Source of the DNA: Henriciella sp. | Lineage (GTDB): Bacteria > Pseudomonadota > Alphaproteobacteria > Caulobacterales > Hyphomonadaceae | Length of the DNA: 64,000 nt | Direction of reading: 5' to 3' | NCBI RefSeq assembly: GCF_029937755.1 | Contig: NZ_JAPYPG010000001.1 | Span: 682,001 to 746,000 of the forward strand | In this document: in pieces, positions 45,114 to 53,961 of the stretch | How the letters are laid out: each line of letters starts with the position of its first letter | Position numbering within the stretch: the first letter of the stretch is position 1 | Position numbers and translations under genes: made by a program | The notes under the pieces: generated by a model | Database searches by the model: none | The model's input: only the letters and a program-made list of their open reading frames with translations | What the model was told of the DNA's origin: nothing

Positions 45114-46022
45114 CTAGGCAAACATCAGTGAGGACAAACGCCGCCGCCCTTCAATGGTTGCGGGCGATTTCGGGCCGGCTGCCTCGAACAGTTCGAGCAG
45201 TTTTGCCTTGGCCTTTCCCTCTTCCCAGTCCATGTCCTCGGCCAGGATGCGGAGCAGGTGGTCGGCGGCTTCCTTGTGCTTGCCACGCGCCATCAGCGCC
45301 TCGGCCAGCTCGAAGCGAAGTGCATGATTGGACCGGTCATTCGTGACCTTGTCGATCAGTGCATCGAGTTCGTCATCCTTGGGGGCATCGGCCGTCAGCT
45401 CGATGGCCGTGCGCACGCCCTTGATCGCCGGATCGGACTGTTTTTCCGGACCCGCCATGTCGAGAATCTGCGAGGCGCGTTCGGCATCTCCATTGGCGAG
45501 ATAGCAGCGCGCCAGCCCGGCAATGGCTTCGACATTCTGCGGATCGGCTTCGACCACAGCGCCATAAAGCTGCGCGGCCTGGGCATGATCTCCGGCCTGG
45601 AGATGCTGGCCGGCCTGTTCGATCGCTTGCTGGATCTGCTGGCCCTGATCGGTGCCGCCCATGATTTTGGAGATGAACTCGCGAATCTGGCCTTCCGGCA
45701 GCGCGCCCTGAAAGGCATCGGCCGGACGGCCCTGATCGAAAGCGAAGACCGCCGGAATGGAGCGAACGCCGAGCTGGCCGGCAATCCCGGGATTCTCGTC
45801 AATATTGACCTTGACGAGTTTCACCTTGCCCTGCTGCTCGTTGACCACTTTTTCCAGCACCGGGCCGAGTGACTTGCACGGCCCACACCACGGCGCCCAG
45901 AAGTCGACGAGGACCGGAACCTCTTTCGATGCCTCGACAACATCGGCCATGAAGGTCTGGTCGGTGCCGTCCTTGATGTTGTTTCCGGCAGCGCCCGGGG
46001 CGCCCAGCGAGATATCAGTCAT
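45114..46022 (-). CDS. cnoX: Thioredoxin-TPR chaperone, CnoX/YbbN-like
   Basis: 302 residues from ATG 46022. An N-terminal thioredoxin domain has VLVDFWAPWCGPCKSLGPVLEKV, with the classical WCGPC motif, so it should be redox active (E. coli CnoX has a changed motif, from memory). A C-terminal TPR-like region follows (about 160-300; LQAGDHAQAAQLYGAVVEADPQNVEAIAGLARCYL). CnoX-type proteins protect oxidised substrates and hand them to GroEL. ATG has AGAGGC about 9 bases upstream; the upstream 37-residue extension is not conserved in type. Confidence 0.9.
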   Translation of the reverse strand: MTDISLGAPGAAGNNIKDGTDQTFMADVVEASKEVPVLVDFWAPWCGPCKSLGPVLEKVVNEQQGKVKLVKVNIDENPGIAGQLGVRSIPAVFAFDQGRPADAFQGALPEGQIREFISKIMGGTDQGQQIQQAIEQAGQHLQAGDHAQAAQLYGAVVEADPQNVEAIAGLARCYLANGDAERASQILDMAGPEKQSDPAIKGVRTAIELTADAPKDDELDALIDKVTNDRSNHALRFELAEALMARGKHKEAADHLLRILAEDMDWEEGKAKAKLLELFEAAGPKSPATIEGRRRLSSLMFA

Positions 46023-46104
46023 TGTTTCGCGCCTCTTAATTGAGTGTCCAGCGCCTATTTGGGCGGTCAGGGCGCGGCTTGCAATGCGTGGGTGCGCTTC
46101 TCTC

Positions 46105-46611
46105 TCAGCCCGCCACCAGCGAGGCGAAATCAACCTCCGTCATCTCATGGCCCGTCAGGGCCACGAACTTGCGAAAATCCTCACGCGGAATGGCTGTGGT
46201 TGCCGTGTTCACCAGGGGGTGAAAGTTGAGCGGATCATGCTGCATCAGCGCCGCATCCACGATGAAGCGCACACGCTGATCCGTGTCATTCATCAGGGCG
46301 AAGGCGGTGACAGATCCCGGCGTCACGCCGAGGCATTCAACCATCAGCTCCGCACTCGCAAAGGACAGCCGGCGCGTCCCGATCAGCTTGTGCAGCTGGT
46401 TGAGCTTCAGCGCGCTCTCGGCATGCGCCGAGATAAGGACGATCACGCCATCCTTGTCCTTCATGAACAGGTTCTTGGTATGCCCGCCCGGCATCTCGGC
46501 CTTGAGATCACGGCCCTCATCGACCGTAAAAGTGGCCTCATGCCAGCGCGTTTGATGCGCAAGGCCGTGCTTGTCGAGAAAGGCGAACAGGTCGTCGGGG
46601 CTTGCAGGCAT
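46105..46611 (-). CDS. YbaK/ProX-type prolyl-tRNA deacylase-like protein
   Basis: 168 residues. Stand-alone prolyl-tRNA editing domain (ProRS-associated): GGHTKNLFMKDKDG (catalytic Lys in KNLF), VLISAHAESALKLNQLHKLIG, RLSFASAELM, LGVTPGSVTAFAL. It hydrolyses mischarged Ala-tRNA-Pro. Full-length and likely functional. Divergent from the DUF6065-like gene. Confidence 0.88.
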   Translation of the reverse strand: MPASPDDLFAFLDKHGLAHQTRWHEATFTVDEGRDLKAEMPGGHTKNLFMKDKDGVIVLISAHAESALKLNQLHKLIGTRRLSFASAELMVECLGVTPGSVTAFALMNDTDQRVRFIVDAALMQHDPLNFHPLVNTATTAIPREDFRKFVALTGHEMTEVDFASLVAG

Positions 46612-46662
46612 GGCGGTGTTTCAGGCAATCAGGCATGAACCGTCAAGCAGGGACCGCGAGAA

Positions 46663-47400
46663 ATGCAGCTCGAATGCTACAAGATCTATGACACGGCTCC
46701 GGAGATCGTCCCCGGTCGCTCGCAGCGCGAATGGATGGACGCCTTCCCGGACCGCCACCCCTATCGCTGCCTGCCACTGACCATGGCGAACTCCACCGGC
46801 TGGGAAATCCTCTGCCCGATGGACCTCAAGATCGTCTGGGATGGCGGGCCGATGGAGCACAATCTCCACCTGTTCACCCGCAAGCAGGACCAGCGCTATC
46901 TCGCTTCCTTCGCCGACAGTCACTTCCGGCGCGGCATCGTGACCATGCATACCGGTCACCTGTTCCGCACCCCGCCCGGCTGGGGCATCTGGGCATCCGG
47001 GCCGCCAAACTTCTTCAAGGACGGGATCGCGCCCCTGACAGGCCTGGTCGAGACCGACTGGCTGCCCTTCCCCTTCACCATGAACTGGCAGATGACGCGG
47101 CCCGGCGAGGTCGTCTTCAAGAAGGGCGAGCCCTTCTGCTTCATCATGCCCTTCGAGCATGGCAAGACCGAACAGATCCAGCCAGAACGGAAACTGCTGC
47201 GCTCCAATCCGGAGCTGGAGAAGGACTATCACGCCTGGCAGACAAGCCGCGGCACGTTCAATGAGAAGCTCAAGGCGATGGATTCCGAAACCGTGAAGGC
47301 TGGCTGGCAGCGCCATTACATGAAGGGCCAGAAGGTCACCGGCGACAAGGCCGATGCCCACCAGACAAAGCGCCGCCTCAAGCCACCGGTGGATGTCTGA
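46663..47400 (+). CDS. DUF6065-like protein
   Basis: 245 residues. Resembles the DUF6065 family as I recall it: REWMDAFPDRHPYRCLPL, NSTGWEILCP, FRTPPGWGIWASGPPN, KDGIAPLTGLVETDWLPFPFTMNWQM, FKKGEPFCFIMPF. These are the most conserved blocks of the family. The C-terminal 60 residues are basic and helical. No signal. The function is unknown; a metal-dependent oxygenase-like role has been suggested for similar cupin-like proteins, but I have no evidence for it here. Confidence 0.7.
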   Translation: MQLECYKIYDTAPEIVPGRSQREWMDAFPDRHPYRCLPLTMANSTGWEILCPMDLKIVWDGGPMEHNLHLFTRKQDQRYLASFADSHFRRGIVTMHTGHLFRTPPGWGIWASGPPNFFKDGIAPLTGLVETDWLPFPFTMNWQMTRPGEVVFKKGEPFCFIMPFEHGKTEQIQPERKLLRSNPELEKDYHAWQTSRGTFNEKLKAMDSETVKAGWQRHYMKGQKVTGDKADAHQTKRRLKPPVDV

Positions 47401-47421
47401 GAAAGAACGCGAATCCTTGAG

Positions 47422-47520
47422 ACCGCTTCACCACGGCTTGACCGTGGTGCCTCTCTCCCGAGGGCCGGACCTGCTGCTCCGCCAGGCGACGGGTGCCACC
47501 GTCAAGCCGTGGCAAGGCGT
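47422..47520. repeat. REP-like inverted repeat doublet
   Basis: CCACGGCTTGACCGTGG (47431-47447) is itself a 6-bp-stem palindrome with loop CTTGA. Its near-copy on the other strand is at 47496-47512 (CCACCGTCAAGCCGTGG). The two halves match in inverted orientation over about 27 bases, spanned by about 48 bases of unrelated sequence. A related copy lies at 59709-59725. Paired REP units of this kind are known as REP doublets in many bacteria. Region 47401-47645 holds no gene. Confidence 0.65.
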
Positions 47521-47645
47521 CGTATGAGCCATTAGCAGACCAATCGCACACCGCGCCTGAAAATCCCCCTTGCAAGGCCATCCATTTTGCGCTTAAAGCC
47601 GCGGTCTCGCTGGTCGGCACTTGCTGGCCAGTTACCCTATCGGAT

Positions 47646-47720
47646 GCGGGCGTAGCTCAGGGGTAGAGCACAACCTTGCCAAGGTTGGGGTCGTGAGTTC
47701 GAATCTCATCGCCCGCTCCA
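47646..47720 (+). tRNA. tRNA-Gly (anticodon GCC)
   Basis: GCGGGCG at 47646-47652 pairs with CGCCCGC at the 3' end; discriminator T, CCA encoded. The anticodon stem-loop is ACCTTGCCAAGGT with anticodon GCC. The T-loop GTTCGAATC is canonical. 75 bases. ATTTTTC follows directly and may help termination. Confidence 0.97.
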
Positions 47721-47807
47721 ATTTTTCTTCACTTGCAGTTGCCTGAAACGCAACCGTCTTGCGCCTATGAGACTGGCGCCACATCTGTTGCGCCGTAAGG
47801 AGCAAGC

Positions 47808-48509
47808 ATGAACGACGCTGTCATCTATGCCATCGGAGACGTGCACGGCGAGGCCGACAGCCTGCACGCGCTGCACAAGGCGATCTTCACACGTCACGGA
47901 GAACGCGGCGACAATCGCCCGATCAAGCTGGTCCACCTGGGCGACTATGTCGATCGTGGACCGGACTCCTATGATGTCATCGACACCGTCAAGGCGATGG
48001 AAGGCCGGGGCGATGTCGAGGTCGTCAATCTGCGCGGCAATCACGAGCAGATGATGGTCGATGCCTATGAGGAAGGCTCCGACGAGCGCCTGCACTGGCT
48101 GATGAATGGCGGCGATGCGACGATCGCGAGCTATGCCAAGCGCGGCTATGAAGACCCGCCATCCGAGCATCTGGACTGGCTGCGCCACCTGCCGACGATC
48201 CATCTCGACGAAGAGGCGCAGATTGCCTTCGTCCATGCCGGGGTCGATCCGCGCACCTTCCCGGAATGCGATGACCGCATCCACCTCTGGACCCGCTCCC
48301 CCCGCTTCTTCGATCCGGACCGCTGGGATCACGGCAAGCTGGAAGGCTGGCGCGTCGTCCATGGCCACACGCCAACCGGTGACTTCGAGCCCGAGGTCGC
48401 CGGCGAGCCGGCCCGGCGTTTCAACCTCGACACCGGCGCTGTCTATGGCGGGAAGCTTACTGCCGGCATCTTCGCACCCGGTGAACCGGTGGAATTCCTC
48501 TCGGTCTGA
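47808..48509 (+). CDS. PrpA/PP2A-like metallophosphatase
   Basis: 233 residues of the serine/threonine protein phosphatase/diadenosine tetraphosphatase fold. Motifs: YAIGDVHGEADSL, HLGDYVDRGPDSYDV, NLRGNHEQMM, FVHAGVDP, VVHGHTPTG. All metal-binding residues are present. It acts on phosphoproteins or nucleotides; which is undecidable. A 6-bp hairpin (GGCGTT/AACGCC, 48510-48525) begins within the stop codon, before ruvC. Confidence 0.9.
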   Translation: MNDAVIYAIGDVHGEADSLHALHKAIFTRHGERGDNRPIKLVHLGDYVDRGPDSYDVIDTVKAMEGRGDVEVVNLRGNHEQMMVDAYEEGSDERLHWLMNGGDATIASYAKRGYEDPPSEHLDWLRHLPTIHLDEEAQIAFVHAGVDPRTFPECDDRIHLWTRSPRFFDPDRWDHGKLEGWRVVHGHTPTGDFEPEVAGEPARRFNLDTGAVYGGKLTAGIFAPGEPVEFLSV

Positions 48510-48529
48510 GGCGTTCTGAAACGCCATGT

Positions 48530-48544
48530 GAACAAATCAGGAAA
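48530..48544 (+). promoter_or_regulatory. Near-match to the SOS box upstream of ruvC
   Basis: GAAC-AAATCAG-GAAA differs by one base from the alphaproteobacterial LexA consensus GAAC-N7-GAAC. It lies 41 bases before the ruvC start. ruvCAB is in the SOS regulon in many bacteria, so the site is plausible but imperfect. Confidence 0.3.
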
Positions 48545-48585
48545 ATGCAAGACGACGTTAACCGAAGGCGTTATTGTCTTGCCCA

Positions 48586-49086
48586 ATGACTGAAGCGATT
48601 CGCATCCTCGGCATCGATCCGGGCCTTCGCCATACCGGCTGGGGCGTGATCGAGCAGCAAGGCTCCCGCCTCTCCCACATCGCCAATGGCGTGATCCGTA
48701 TCGATCCGCAGCTTTCGCTCGCCGCCCGGCTGGGCGGCATCCACCACCACATCACAGCCCTGGCCGCAGAATACACGCCAGACTGCGCGGGCATTGAAGA
48801 GACGCTGGTGAATGCCAACCCACGGTCGGCGCTGAAGCTCGGCCAGGCGCGCGGCGCGGCCATGGCGGCCCTGCATGGCGCCGGTCTCGACGCGCATGAA
48901 TATTCGCCACGGACCATCAAGCTGGCGATTGTCGGCACGGGCGGGGCGGACAAGGCGCAGGTCGCCTTCATGGTTGCGCGGCTGCTGCCGGCCGCCGGAA
49001 AGCTCGCCTCGGACGCCGCCGACGCGCTGGCCTGTGCGATCTGTACGGCCCATCACGTCACCACCAGGCAACGGGGCGCCGCATGA
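48586..49086 (+). CDS. ruvC: Holliday junction resolvase RuvC
   Basis: Endonuclease that resolves Holliday junctions with RuvAB. 166 residues. Catalytic Asp in LGIDPGLRHTGWG, Glu in AGIEETLVNANP, and the C-terminal LASDAADALACAI with the final Asp pair. ATG 48586 is preferred over an in-frame upstream start. Its last 4 bases overlap ruvA (ATGA). Confidence 0.96.
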   Translation: MTEAIRILGIDPGLRHTGWGVIEQQGSRLSHIANGVIRIDPQLSLAARLGGIHHHITALAAEYTPDCAGIEETLVNANPRSALKLGQARGAAMAALHGAGLDAHEYSPRTIKLAIVGTGGADKAQVAFMVARLLPAAGKLASDAADALACAICTAHHVTTRQRGAA

Positions 49087-49706
49087 TCATCGGACGCTTG
49101 AGAGGCGAGATCGCGACCGTCGGGACTGACAGCGTGATGATCGATGTCAACGGCGTCGGCTATGTCGCGCTGGCCGGCGGGCGCCTGCTCGCCAGGCTTC
49201 AGCCCGGCAAGGAAGCCACCCTCCACATCGAGACACGCGTCACCGAAAGCTCCATCACGCTGTTCGCGTTCGAAAGCGACGAGGCGCGCGCCTGGTTTGT
49301 GCGCCTGCAGGATGTTCCGGGCGTGGCCGGCAAGTCGGCCATGGCGATCATGGACGCGCTGACCCCGGCCGAGCTGCAGGATGCCCTCGCGCTCGGCGAT
49401 GCAGCCACCATCACGCGCGCCAAGGGCGTCGGCAAGAAATTCGCCGAACGCATCATCGGCGAACTCGCCGGCAAGCCGCCGCCCATGGGCCGCTTCGGCG
49501 CCTTCCGCCCGCATACGGGCGACGCCACCGCCACGCCTGATGCCGCCCCGGCCAGCGGCGCACGAAGCGAAACGATCTCCGCGCTCGTTAACCTCGGCTA
49601 TACCCAGTCCGACGCCGCCCGCGCCGTCGCCACCGCCATCCGCGAAGCGCCTGAGGCCGACACCGGCACCCTCATCAAGGCGAGCCTCAAGGAGCTTGCG
49701 CCGTGA
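49083..49706 (+). CDS. ruvA: Holliday junction branch migration protein RuvA
   Basis: 207 residues. Domain I (OB-like: [27 protein letters not shown]), domain II with the tetramer-forming [13 protein letters not shown] and [15 protein letters not shown] helix-hairpin-helix elements, a Pro/Ala linker and domain III ([25 protein letters not shown]), which contacts RuvB. Overlaps ruvC and ruvB by 4 bases each, so all three are translated together. Confidence 0.96.
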   Translation: MIIGRLRGEIATVGTDSVMIDVNGVGYVALAGGRLLARLQPGKEATLHIETRVTESSITLFAFESDEARAWFVRLQDVPGVAGKSAMAIMDALTPAELQDALALGDAATITRAKGVGKKFAERIIGELAGKPPPMGRFGAFRPHTGDATATPDAAPASGARSETISALVNLGYTQSDAARAVATAIREAPEADTGTLIKASLKELAP

Positions 49707-50734
49707 GCCGCGAAGGCCACCTCAACGATCCGGAACGCCAGACCGGTGACGCGCTTGACCGCGCGCTGCGCCCGCAGAGCTTTGCCGATTATGTCGGCCA
49801 GGAATCCATCAAGTCGAATCTGACGGTCTATGTCGAAGCCGCGCGCGGGCGTGGCGAGGCCCTCGACCATGTCCTGCTGTTCGGCCCGCCCGGCCTCGGC
49901 AAGACGACGCTGGCGCAGATCGTGTCGAAGGAACTCGGTGTCGGCTTCCGATCGACCTCCGGCCCGGTCATCGCCAAGGCGGGAGACCTCGCGGCCATCC
50001 TCACCAATCTCGAAGAGAACGACGTTCTTTTCATTGACGAAATTCATCGCCTGCCACCGGCCGTGGAGGAAATCCTCTATCCGGCGATGGAGGATTACGC
50101 CCTCGACATCGTCATCGGCGAAGGGCCTTCAGCGCGATCCGTGCGCCTCGATCTCGCCCCCTTCACACTTGTCGGCGCAACCACGCGGGCCGGCCTGCTC
50201 GCCAATCCGCTGCGTGACCGGTTCGGCATTCCGATGCGGCTCGATTTCTACGAGCCGAAGGAACTCGCCCGCATCCTGATGGCCGCCGGGCGCAAGATGG
50301 GCGCAGACCTCACCGAAGACGGCGCGCTCGAAATCGCGGGGCGGGCGCGCGGCACGCCACGCATCGCCATCCGTCTGCTGCGCCGTGTACGCGACTTTGC
50401 CGAAGCCGAAGGCGCGCAGATCGACAAGGCTGCCGCCGGGCGCGCGCTTTCGCGGCTGGAGATCGACGAAGACGGGCTTGATGCACTGGACCGGCGCTAC
50501 CTCACCGCACTGGTAAAGACCTATGCCGGTGGCCCGGTCGGCGCCGACACGCTGGCGGCAGCGCTCTCGGAAGCCCGCGATGCGGTGGAAGATGTGATAG
50601 AGCCTTTCCTGATGCAGAAGGGCTATGTCGCCCGCACGCCGCGCGGACGGATGGCCGCCCCGCTCGCCTATGAGCGGATGGGACTCGCCGCACCGGACAT
50701 AAAGAGCCAGCCGGGGCTTTTCACGGAAAAATAG
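49703..50734 (+). CDS. ruvB: Holliday junction branch migration ATPase RuvB
   Basis: 343 residues, normal for RuvB. Walker [12 protein letters not shown] (61-71), Walker [11 protein letters not shown], sensor/Arg finger region [18 protein letters not shown], and the C-terminal winged-helix domain with [15 protein letters not shown]. Hexameric motor on RuvA-bound junctions. Its ATG/GTG overlaps ruvA by 4 bases. Confidence 0.97.
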   Translation: MSREGHLNDPERQTGDALDRALRPQSFADYVGQESIKSNLTVYVEAARGRGEALDHVLLFGPPGLGKTTLAQIVSKELGVGFRSTSGPVIAKAGDLAAILTNLEENDVLFIDEIHRLPPAVEEILYPAMEDYALDIVIGEGPSARSVRLDLAPFTLVGATTRAGLLANPLRDRFGIPMRLDFYEPKELARILMAAGRKMGADLTEDGALEIAGRARGTPRIAIRLLRRVRDFAEAEGAQIDKAAAGRALSRLEIDEDGLDALDRRYLTALVKTYAGGPVGADTLAAALSEARDAVEDVIEPFLMQKGYVARTPRGRMAAPLAYERMGLAAPDIKSQPGLFTEK

Positions 50735-50744
50735 GGGACGAGAC

Positions 50745-51170
50745 ATGCTGGACGGATTGCGGGACATCGCCCAGGCGCTATCGATTGCGCTGTTCGGTTT
50801 TTCCAGCGGCAGCGCCTGGATTGCGGCCATCGTGTCACCGAACACGTCATATGACAGGCTGGATTACAGCCGCGCGGACGGACATGTGCGCACGCTCCTG
50901 ATCAGTGCGTCGAACCACATCGCTTTCGTGCTTCTGGCCGCGTCAGCACTCGCGGTTCTCGCAGGCGCCATCGGGGCCGGCATTGTCGGCGGGCTTTCAG
51001 CGGCCGGCTTCTTCACCAACCGATGGACGCTGGCGCCGAAGAAAAAGGGGGAGGCCCCGAAAGGCGTGCGCAGCAGCAACAAGACAAAGCGTGTCGTCGC
51101 CGTCAGCCTGACGCTGATCTTTACGCTGGTGTCCGTGATCGCGACCGGGCTCGTGATCGCACGGGTCTGA
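50745..51170 (+). CDS. Hypothetical membrane protein downstream of ruvB
   Basis: 141 residues with three hydrophobic regions: about 8-28, 53-80 (long, Ala/Gly-rich) and 114-138. A Lys-rich loop (APKKKGEAPKGVRSSNKTKR) separates the last two. Ten bases follow ruvB, so it may be on the ruv transcript. No family recognised. It ends at TGATCA, abutting the convergent gene's stop. Confidence 0.6.
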   Translation: MLDGLRDIAQALSIALFGFSSGSAWIAAIVSPNTSYDRLDYSRADGHVRTLLISASNHIAFVLLAASALAVLAGAIGAGIVGGLSAAGFFTNRWTLAPKKKGEAPKGVRSSNKTKRVVAVSLTLIFTLVSVIATGLVIARV

Positions 51171-51554
51171 TCAGCCCTGCTCCAGCCACAACACGCCAGC
51201 GGTATGCAGGTAGAGGAAAGCCTCGCTTGATTTGCGCGCCGCGCGCATCGCGACTTCGCCGGCAAGCTTGCGGTTGACCGCGACCATAAGTGCACAAGCC
51301 GCAAGGCCGGGGATGAACAGCCACCAGGTCACTGCAAAGGATGCGATCACCGAGACGAGCAGGATCATGTAGGCGATCGCATCGAGGACGCGAACAGCCA
51401 ACTCATTATAGGAGGCAAAGGTGTTGAGCAGCCGCGGATTGCGATGCAGCTCGTCGGCATCAATCGCGAAGACGCGATCTTCGTCGTGCCGGAAGCGAAC
51501 CACCCGTGCCGGGCGGCCCTGATCGTGCGGATTTGGAGCCGTTCTCAGAAACAT
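51171..51554 (-). CDS. Hypothetical membrane protein convergent with the previous gene
   Basis: 127 residues. A soluble N-terminal stretch of 45 residues is followed by two hydrophobic segments (about 57-73 and 76-92) and an Ala-rich helix. The motif RKSSEAFLYLHTAGVLWLEQG ends the protein. No family recognised. GTTC-TGCTGCC-GTTG, a weak SOS-box-like match, is upstream (51609-51623), but I do not rely on it. Confidence 0.55.
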   Translation of the reverse strand: MFLRTAPNPHDQGRPARVVRFRHDEDRVFAIDADELHRNPRLLNTFASYNELAVRVLDAIAYMILLVSVIASFAVTWWLFIPGLAACALMVAVNRKLAGEVAMRAARKSSEAFLYLHTAGVLWLEQG

Positions 51555-51654
51555 GACGACAGAACCCCTCTTCTTGTGGAGGATCGTACGCCTCAGCGAT
51601 TAACGCTTGTTCTGCTGCCGTTGGTTAAAACGTTCACTCGCCATTAACCCGGCC

Positions 51655-51924
51655 TTAGCCATCCGGCGCACTCGCCTTGATCGACAGGGCATGCAGGCCG
51701 GTCTCGAACTCATCCTTCAGGGCGGCGTTCACGGCCCGCTGCATGGCAACACGGTTCATCCCCTCGAATTTGTCGGAGACAATCCTTACCGTATAATGGG
51801 TCTCGCCCTCCGGCGAAGCGCCGGCATGACCTGCATGTTTTCCACTGTCATCGATCACTTCCAGCGATGACGGGGAAAAAACCTGCGTCAATTGTGCTCG
51901 AATCCGCTCTGTTCTGTTTGTCAA
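51655..51924 (-). CDS. BolA family protein
   Basis: 89 residues if started at TTG 51924, which has ACGAGG about 6 bases upstream and gives the family-type start MTNRTERIRAQLTQVF. The core is VFSPSSLEVIDDSGKHAGHAG and GETHYTVRIVSDKFEGMNRVAMQRAVNAALKDEF. An ATG at 51966 would add 14 residues but its start codon overlaps the start codon of the divergent J-domain gene in CCATGG, so the TTG is preferred. BolA proteins pair with monothiol glutaredoxins and Fe-S clusters. Confidence 0.85.
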   Translation of the reverse strand: MTNRTERIRAQLTQVFSPSSLEVIDDSGKHAGHAGASPEGETHYTVRIVSDKFEGMNRVAMQRAVNAALKDEFETGLHALSIKASAPDG

Positions 51925-51964
51925 TTCTAGCCTCGTTAACTCGAAACCACTATGTTGCTCCGCC

Positions 51965-52585
51965 ATGGCTAACGCATTCTCATACCGTGTGAAATTCACC
52001 GACATCCGGGTGAAACCGCCCAAGGAAGACACCGAGCGGCAAAAAGCGGTCGAAACCCGCGAATGTCACCGCGACGAGTGCGACCTGGCGGGAGAACACC
52101 CCGCACCGAAGCCGCGCGGCCTCGATGGCGTGTACTGGTTCTGCCAGAAGCATGCCGGTGAGTACAATCGCAACTACGACTATTTCGCCGGCATGTCCGA
52201 AGCCGAACTGGCCGAGTTCAACGAGATGGCCAAGTACGGCTTCAACAAGACGTGGAAGTTCGGCACCGGCCCGATGGGCAAGGACAAGGCGGCCGCCGCG
52301 CACGATCCGCGCCGCTGGCGTGGCAAGGAATTCTTCGAGCAGAACGCAGAAGCCAGAAAAGCCCGCCGCAAGGAGCAACAGTCGGCTGGGGTCACCAACC
52401 GGGCCCTTCAGGAACTCGACCTCGAGCCGGGCGCGACAGCGACGGAAATCCGCGTGCGCTACAGCGAATACATTCGCAAGTTCCACCCGGACTCCAATGG
52501 TGGCGACCGCTCGACAGAACACATGCTCGCCCGCGTCCTGCGCGCCGGCAAGACGCTGAAGGCGGCCGGGATGATGAAAGCCTAG
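51965..52585 (+). CDS. J-domain (DnaJ-like) protein
   Basis: 206 residues. The C-terminal 65 residues form a J domain: ALQELDLEPGATATEIRVRYSEYIRKFHPDSNGGDRS, with the HPD motif that stimulates DnaK. The first 140 residues are a family-specific region with two Cys-containing stretches (ECHRDECDLAG, WFCQKHAGEYN). The same arrangement next to bolA is common in alphaproteobacteria. The ATG has no clear Shine-Dalgarno, so an overlapping divergent start should be checked. Confidence 0.87.
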   Translation: MANAFSYRVKFTDIRVKPPKEDTERQKAVETRECHRDECDLAGEHPAPKPRGLDGVYWFCQKHAGEYNRNYDYFAGMSEAELAEFNEMAKYGFNKTWKFGTGPMGKDKAAAAHDPRRWRGKEFFEQNAEARKARRKEQQSAGVTNRALQELDLEPGATATEIRVRYSEYIRKFHPDSNGGDRSTEHMLARVLRAGKTLKAAGMMKA

Positions 52586-52633
52586 GCTGACCCCGGCACT
52601 TCCCAAGCCCGTCATTTTCTGCAGAAAGCCGTC

Positions 52634-53362
52634 ATGGCCTTCGACGTCTCGATCATCACCCTCTTCCCGGATGCGTTTCCGGGCCTGCTGGATGTGTCCA
52701 TCCTCGGCCGGGCGCGTGGCGAGGGCATCTGGTCGCTGGACGTTACAGACCTGCGCACCTTTGGCCTCGGCAAACACCGTCAGGTGGATGAAGCCCCGGC
52801 GGGTGGCGGCGCGGGACTGGTGCTTCGCCCGGACGTTGCCGCGTCTGCGCTGGACAGCCTTGAGCGCAAGGATCGCCCGATCCTCTATCTCAGTCCCCGC
52901 GGACAGCCCTTCGACCAGGCGATGGCGCAGCGCTTCTCGGAAGGTCCGGGTCTCATCTGCTTCTGCGGACGCTTCGAGGGACTGGACGAGCGCGTGATTG
53001 AAAAGCGCGGGATGATCGAAGTCTCGCTTGGCGATTTCGTACTGGCCGGGGGAGAAGCTGCAGCCCAGGCTGTGATCGAAAGTACGGTGCGCTTGTTACC
53101 AGGCGTTGCCGGTAATAAGTCGTCCATTGAAGACGAGAGCTTTTCGAACGGCCTGCTTGAATATCCGCAGTATACCCTGCCCCGGATCTGGGAAAATGAG
53201 GGCACGCCCGAGGTCCTGCTTTCCGGGGATCACGGCAGAATTGCCGAATGGCGGCTCAACCGCAGTAAACTGTTGACAGAAGCCCGTCGTCCCGATTTAT
53301 GGGCCGCTTACCTCAACGGGCAAGATTTACGAGCGTCGGAGACGGACGATGAACATGATTGA
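52634..53362 (+). CDS. trmD: tRNA (guanosine(37)-N1)-methyltransferase TrmD
   Basis: Methylates G37 in tRNAs with a G36. 242 residues. SPOUT knot signatures: [104 protein letters not shown]. Overlaps rplS by 14 bases. The usual rpsP-rimM genes are not upstream in this window. Confidence 0.96.
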   Translation: MAFDVSIITLFPDAFPGLLDVSILGRARGEGIWSLDVTDLRTFGLGKHRQVDEAPAGGGAGLVLRPDVAASALDSLERKDRPILYLSPRGQPFDQAMAQRFSEGPGLICFCGRFEGLDERVIEKRGMIEVSLGDFVLAGGEAAAQAVIESTVRLLPGVAGNKSSIEDESFSNGLLEYPQYTLPRIWENEGTPEVLLSGDHGRIAEWRLNRSKLLTEARRPDLWAAYLNGQDLRASETDDEHD

Positions 53363-53906
53363 GCAGCTCGAAGCCGAAGAAGTGGCACGCGTCACTTCGG
53401 GCAAAGATATTCCGGACTTTTCGCCGGGCGACACGGTCTCCGTGAACGTACGCATCCGCGAAGGCGACCGTGAGCGTGTGCAGCGCTTTGAAGGCGTTTG
53501 CATCGCCCGCGCCGGCGCCGGCGTCAATGAGAACTTCACGGTTCGCAAGATTTCGTTCGGCGAAGGCGTCGAGCGTGTCTTCCCGGTTGTCTCGCCGATG
53601 ATCGAGAGCATCGAAGTGAAGCGCAAGGGCCGTGTCCGTCGCGCCAAGCTCTATTACCTGCGCAACCTGCGCGGCAAGTCGGCCCGTATCGCCGAGCGGA
53701 CCTCCGGCCACGGCATGGAGACCACCGAGATCACGGTTTCCAAGACCGAGCGCAAGCGCCAGCGCGCCGAGCAGAAGGTTGCCCGCAAGGAGCAGGCTGC
53801 CAAGGACCGCGCCGAGCGCGAAGAAGCCAAGCGCAAGGAAGCTGAAGCGGCTGCCGCAGCAGCAGAAGCTGAAGCCAGTGAAGAAGGCGGCGCGTCCGAA
53901 GAATAG
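53349..53906 (+). CDS. rplS: 50S ribosomal protein L19
   Basis: 185 residues; the conserved L19 core is residues 1-120 ([65 protein letters not shown]). The last ~60 residues are a charged helical tail rich in Lys, Arg, Glu and Ala ([25 protein letters not shown]), longer than the ~115-residue E. coli protein. The tail may be lineage-specific. A terminator follows. Confidence 0.95.
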   Translation: MNMIEQLEAEEVARVTSGKDIPDFSPGDTVSVNVRIREGDRERVQRFEGVCIARAGAGVNENFTVRKISFGEGVERVFPVVSPMIESIEVKRKGRVRRAKLYYLRNLRGKSARIAERTSGHGMETTEITVSKTERKRQRAEQKVARKEQAAKDRAEREEAKRKEAEAAAAAAEAEASEEGGASEE

Positions 53907-53933
53907 GACCACCGCTTCCAGAAAATTTCCGGA

Positions 53934-53961
53934 AAACCCCGCCTCAACCGGCGGGGTTTTC
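53934..53961 (+). terminator. Rho-independent terminator after rplS
   Basis: AAAACCCCGCC (53934-53944) pairs with GGCGGGGTTTT (53951-53961) around TCAACC, followed by CTTTTG. It ends the trmD-rplS transcript. Confidence 0.9.

Noticed and set aside
51609..51623. GTTC-N7-GTTG, a one-mismatch SOS box before the membrane gene at 51171
   Set aside because: One mismatch in a short motif is expected by chance several times in this window and the gene has no damage-related role.
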